A DNA stretch of 64,000 nucleotides. Source: Agarophyton chilense (Eukaryota; Rhodophyta; Florideophyceae; Gracilariales; Gracilariaceae). Position numbers and translations under genes: made by a program. Location of the stretch: NCBI GenBank assembly GCA_030374765.1, contig JARGXX010000106.1:186001-250000 (forward strand), given 5' to 3'. Of the stretch, positions 60,505 through 64,000 are shown piece after piece. Within the stretch, counting starts at the first letter, position 1, and the number at the start of each line of letters is the position of its first letter. The notes under the pieces are model-generated. The model made no database searches. It was not told the DNA's origin and saw only the letters and a program-made list of their open reading frames with translations.

Positions 60505-60817
60505 ATTAAGGTCATTTATCCAGGCCTTAAGAAAGTTGCATTCAACCGCGCACCTTCCATCTCCATAACTGGTTCCGCCTCAAGGCCAGAAGCAAACCGC
60601 AAACCAGCGGTTGTCTCCGAAAACCCTAAGTCCAATAAGGTTCGCCTGTCAAAGGCCATAACGATTTCTCCAATGACCCAAATCGATGTACCCGTTAATT
60701 CCCAGTCCTTAGGTCTCGTAACGATTCAGAACCACCCGTAAACGGTTCTGAAGCACCTTACCTTGATGGCCAATGGAGTAATGGACATCCAACCGAACAG
60801 GCCCTTCTTGGTCAAAA

Positions 60818-61175
60818 CGTCTGTGTTTTCGGAAAGCTAGTATTGGGTGCTAGATTTCTAGTTTGGGTGTGCTCCAATGTCTATGGTTAGCATTCAAAAA
60901 TTCGCAGAATTTCGATGCCAGAATATCTAGCGCAAAAATACCAGCCCAAGTGTATTTTGGGGAGAATGTAGAAATGTAGCAAACGTCTATTCTAACACCG
61001 GCACACTACGAAGAATGGAAGAGAGCTTGGGAGACATCTTTCGATACTCATTAATCCTAGACCATGAATTCTACCGACAATGAAAGGAATACTGAAAGCT
61101 ATCTACCGCATGATCATTCATTTCGTGCAGGTATCGTAGCTAGTATGAACCATTCAAATGCACCGCAAATTCAAT
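60818..61175. other. Unassigned spacer after chromovirus C
   Basis: Where the match to copy A ends, the sequence reads GCTAGTATTGGGTGCTAGATTTCTAG, split here as GCTAGTATTGGGTGC and TAGATTTCTAG, a set of short CTAG-containing repeats. No gene seen. Confidence 0.35.
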
Positions 61176-62535
61176 TTAATGCCCTCTAATGACCCTAATG
61201 GCCAGTGCATAATATTGTGATTCAGCAACTGAGAATCGAAACGGGTCTCCGTTGCACGTGAAATGAGACCTTCTTAATTCACACGCGGTGACCCCCTTTG
61301 CATCACGTCCGCCGATCGTTGGGCTTCTCTTCACTTCGCGCTTCGGGCGACGCAAAGAACCCTCCATTCGCCTAGAACCGTCCAAGCGATACACCAGTTC
61401 ACCCTTCACCAATCACAGATTCCTACAGAACTAGATAGACATCACAAAATCACACAATTTAGAGCCCAATTACTCGCTCCATGCAAGCAAATTCCACAGA
61501 AACAAACTTATCTCTGCCAAAAATGTGCTCCTTGTCCTGCCCCCACTTTCTGCATTCGCATCAATAAATAGACAATGTCAGATCTCCGTCACAAAACAAA
61601 CCCAAACCAAATCAGCATGACACTCATCTCTATAGCGACTACTTAGCCCACCTCTCGTCCAATCTTGTCTCCCAGACCTCTTGCAGCAGCAAACAACGGC
61701 AAGTCAGATCTCCTTTCCCAAAGCATACAAGATACGATTGCAGCTTGCACTTACCTGTGATGCCACTATTTCTCGATCAATCACTATCGTAACAAGAAAG
61801 AAATATGAGTCAAACTTCCACCAAAAATCGAAATCAAACTTCTTCAATGACCCACTCACCTCCTAAGAAACTTGCTCGGCCTAGTCCTTCTAGAATGTCT
61901 CCCTCCTCACCCAGTTGCTCTTATCTGTCGCATCGCAGCAGCAAAAAAAAAAATGTCAGAACCCATTCCAAAAGCAATACGAGACACCAGTAGCACTTGC
62001 ACTTATCCGCAATTCCATCATTTCCCCTTCATATAACGTTACCCGCACTGACGTAACAATAAACAAATACAAATCAGATCTCCGTCAATAGCAGAAAGAA
62101 ATTTCCTGAGCGACGCACTCACCTCCTAAGCAGTTTACTTGATTCACATCCTTCTAGGAGGTTCCCCTCCCAACCCAATCTTTCCTCACCGTCGCTTCGC
62201 AGCAGCAAACAAGAACATGTCAGATATCCTTCCTAAATCTCTACGAGACACCAGTAGCACTCGCACTCACCTTTAATTCAACGAATCCTGCCCTCCCATT
62301 CCAATTTTCTGTCACTTCGCAGCCACAGTCAAAAATATATCAGGTCCCCGTCCAGATTGCAGAGCACAAAACGTAGCAAACTCACCTGTTCATCATAACG
62401 ACGGCCGCTGAAATAGGTTTCCCATGTTAGCAACAAGAAGGAGACCAAACAAACCAGTTCAACATAGCGCACCGCGTACCTCAGGATTGCAACCCACTGA
62501 AAAGCCAACCCTTCACCCCACGCCGCATCAACCAT
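61176..62535 (-). CDS. Candidate multi-exon gene with repeated mini-exons (model)
   Basis: A possible gene on the minus strand. First exon: ATG at 62535, MVDAAWGEG, a hydrophobic segment (VELVCLVSFLLLTW) and SGRRYDEQ, ending after exactly 50 codons at 62386 in CAG before GTGAGTTTG. Middle: a tandem array (61560-62385) in which most units end in AGGTGAGT or close variants. Last exon: an intact hydrophilic frame to 61176 (LDGSRRMEGSLRRPKREVKR). The middle units do not all keep an open frame in the phase left by exon 1 (the unit at 62308-62271 meets a stop), so the model is a guess. The same pattern could be a non-coding tandem repeat with chance splice-like motifs. Confidence 0.2.
61560..62400. 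repeat. Degenerate tandem array with splice-donor-like motifs
   Basis: About seven units of 107 to 145 bp, in a higher-order pattern of about 260 bp (units 2+3, 4+5, 6+7). Recurrent marks on the plus strand are CGCAGCAGCAAA at about 61684, 61938 and 62199; a CAGATCTCC block; and ACTCACCT or a close variant at 61749-61756, 61854-61861, 62001-62008, 62117-62124, 62265-62272 and 62380-62387. Read on the minus strand the last is AGGTGAGT, ideal for pairing with U1 RNA. Confidence 0.65.
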
Positions 62536-63712
62536 CGCTCCTCTCGCTCTTCGCCCGCTCGTGCATGACCACAAACAGTTTCAAGGCCCCAGACCACCAT
62601 AGACGACGTACACCCCAATCGCAAGCTGGTCAAACCGTCACCCCCCACACGGCACCCCATCACTTAACGCCCCGGTCGTGCTCCGCAGGCTCGCGTTCAA
62701 ATAGAAACAGAGTCAGCACTTGTAAAACGCACGTGGAGACGTACATAATACCGCTTCTCACGCATTTAGAAAACGCGTAACGTTCACCAGGTCCAGAAGA
62801 CATCATATCGCAGGACCTCGAGATCCGACAACCGCTCATCCGGCCACTACTGACAATCGACACAAGTACAAGCCGCCGCTAAAAACATATACAACTTTTA
62901 ATATTTTCATTCAAACCCGATTCGTGCCTCGACACCACTACCCATATTTACTACTAGACAGACCTTGGTGCTTTAAGCACGTCTGCGCTATATCATTACG
63001 CAGGGCGCATGCTACAGAAATTTGAACATTTTTTTCCAGAAAACCCTTCAATCACCAAACACTAAAAGCACAAAATACCTTATGAGACCCGATTAAAAAA
63101 CCAGTAGAATCTCTAGCCAGATCAGACGTACACGCGACCTCTTGGGTTGACTGACGATAAACTTGCGCCGAGGGAAAACTCTTTTATCACCCAATAAAGA
63201 AAAGATCTTACAGAATTCCGTTTCCGGATCCTAACACAAGCAACGCCAATAAAACCTAATGGACAACGACCCATAAAAAGAAACCTCTTAAGCTCTGCGT
63301 CTCGTCGAATCTAGCGTTTAAAAAAAATTTCCTACTTGCAACAATCTAGCCAGCTCTCTACGTTCGTATGCTAATAGAACTACACTCCCTCACCGCTCGC
63401 GCTTAAACAAAAGGAATACTATTTGAAACAACAACATTTCTAAGGATTCATTGTAAAGCATTAATTAATTGTAATTTCACGCGAAGCCCATGCGAGCGCC
63501 TAAGTCCAGCTAGCCTTAGCCGGTTTAACCCATCCTCCGTCAAACCCATCTCCAAGCCATACTACCCCAGGACCCAAGAAGTCCTGATGAGGTCCGAAAA
63601 TCAGAGTTTCTCAGAAGTTTTTGATTTTAAACAGAGCTTTTTGATTCTGATCAGTTTTCCGTCCAAAACTGAAATTGACCCACCGAGAAATCACTAAGTC
63701 CTGGAGCCTCCC
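62536..63712. other. GC-richer stretch and AT-rich spacer
   Basis: From 62400 to 62880 the DNA is richer in G and C than its surroundings, with open frames on both strands (62424-62780 plus, ATG; 62863-62660 minus, ATG). A CpG-type promoter for the minus-strand model at 61176-62535 would fit here, but no element decides. From 62880 to 63712 it is AT-rich with no frame worth naming. Confidence 0.35.
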
Positions 63713-64000
63713 TTAATTTCTACCCCTAGCTTCCTCTAGTGCTTGCACGTTCTCCCGACCCCCAACCCAAGCGGGTGGCGTAACGTTGAATAAAGTTGCT
63801 GCTCTGGCAATAACCGCCTCGAACTGAAGTCGCTGGGCGTCTGTCAAAGTTTTCATGAACCCATACAACTTGTGGGGCTGTATGTAGAGTTTAAAATTCT
63901 CATCTGATGTCCAACGACCTCTGTTCTTTATTTCATGGTTGGTGAGGCGACCATAAAGTTTATCGGTTGTGGCACCGCAAAAACGCAGCATGTGAAGGGT
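63713..64000 (-). CDS. Tyrosine recombinase, C-terminal part (runs off the window)
   Basis: The frame is open from the window edge (64000) to a stop at 63713, so the N-terminal part lies outside. It reads TLHMLRFCGATTDKLYGRL, then HEIKNRGRWTSDENFKLYI. HMLR fits the H-x-x-R motif of box II, the W of GRW sits at the usual H/W position, and exactly nine residues later the Y of KLY takes the place of the nucleophilic tyrosine, as in XerD (H to Y spacing 9). Domestic phage-type, Crypton, DIRS or Ngaro-like recombinases carry this end; GRW-SD is common in eukaryotic transposon versions. A tail of about 50 residues follows. The enzyme would cut and rejoin DNA through a covalent tyrosine link. The part seen is intact. 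Confidence 0.75.
   Translation of the reverse strand, partial: TLHMLRFCGATTDKLYGRLTNHEIKNRGRWTSDENFKLYIQPHKLYGFMKTLTDAQRLQFEAVIARAATLFNVTPPAWVGGRENVQALEEARGRN

Larger units (their letters stand above)
57243..60817 (+). mobile_element. Ty3/gypsy chromovirus, copy C, 3'-truncated
   Basis: Same family and orientation as copy A. It contains the 5' LTR, putative primer site, gag and protease, and matches copy A up to the GACATCC...TTCTTGGTCA block (copy A about 5130-5160). There the match stops, so RT, RNase H, integrase, the antisense region and the 3' LTR are missing. Its protease is better preserved than that of copy A. Confidence 0.9.

Noticed and set aside
1793..60817. Repeat-induced C-to-T mutation (RIP) as the cause of decay
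   Set aside because: By eye the copies differ by transversions and indels as well as transitions, and no one-sided C-to-T pattern stands out; a count would be needed to reopen this.

Overview
This window looks like a gene-poor, moderately AT-rich eukaryotic nuclear region made mostly of decayed transposable elements, with one long intact gene. Eukaryote: there are three copies of a Ty3/gypsy chromovirus, two Ty1/copia remnants, a candidate MITE pair, splice-donor-like motifs, and a type II membrane protein of Golgi type. My best guess for the organism is a multicellular red alga of the Chondrus/Gracilaria kind (intron-poor genes, old LTR elements, a sugar-active membrane enzyme). That is an impression, not a proof.

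Layout. 1-1792: nothing recognised. 1793-11973: chromovirus copy A, with both LTRs, gag, protease, RT, RNase H, an integrase lacking its catalytic core, and a chromodomain. About 3 kb between the chromodomain and the 3' LTR carries antisense reading frames. 11974-26089: no recognised gene; two possible decayed coding tracts (12.3-15.0 kb and 17.9-18.9 kb), a GC-rich island (21.4-22.3 kb) and a MITE-like repeat. 26090-27724: chromovirus copy B on the minus strand, truncated after gag. 27725-37500: spacer with one copy each of two small dispersed elements (a 130-bp hairpin repeat also at 28.5 kb, and the second MITE copy) and unassigned ORFs. 37501-38720: an LTR scrap and a copia gag fragment. 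40140-42653: the intact 837-codon gene. 46700-51550: a copia element on the minus strand (gag-PR-IN-RT-RH) with dead active sites and nine identical 37-bp tandem repeats in its protease region. 51.6-57.2 kb: spacer with pyrimidine-rich stretches and a few small ORFs. 57243-60817: chromovirus copy C, 3'-truncated. 61176-62535: a degenerate tandem array with repeated splice-donor-like motifs on the minus strand, lying between two short open frames that could be its end exons. 63713-64000: C-terminus of a tyrosine recombinase running out of the window.

How the parts relate. The retroelement genes belong to three non-autonomous or dead families and do not work together any more. The single convincing host gene encodes a membrane-anchored protein with a GH130-like beta-propeller signature, probably acting on glycans in the secretory pathway. 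The most unusual signals are the antisense frames in the chromovirus, the perfect tandem array inside a decayed copia, the mini-exon-like array at 61.6-62.4 kb, and the tyrosine recombinase at the edge.
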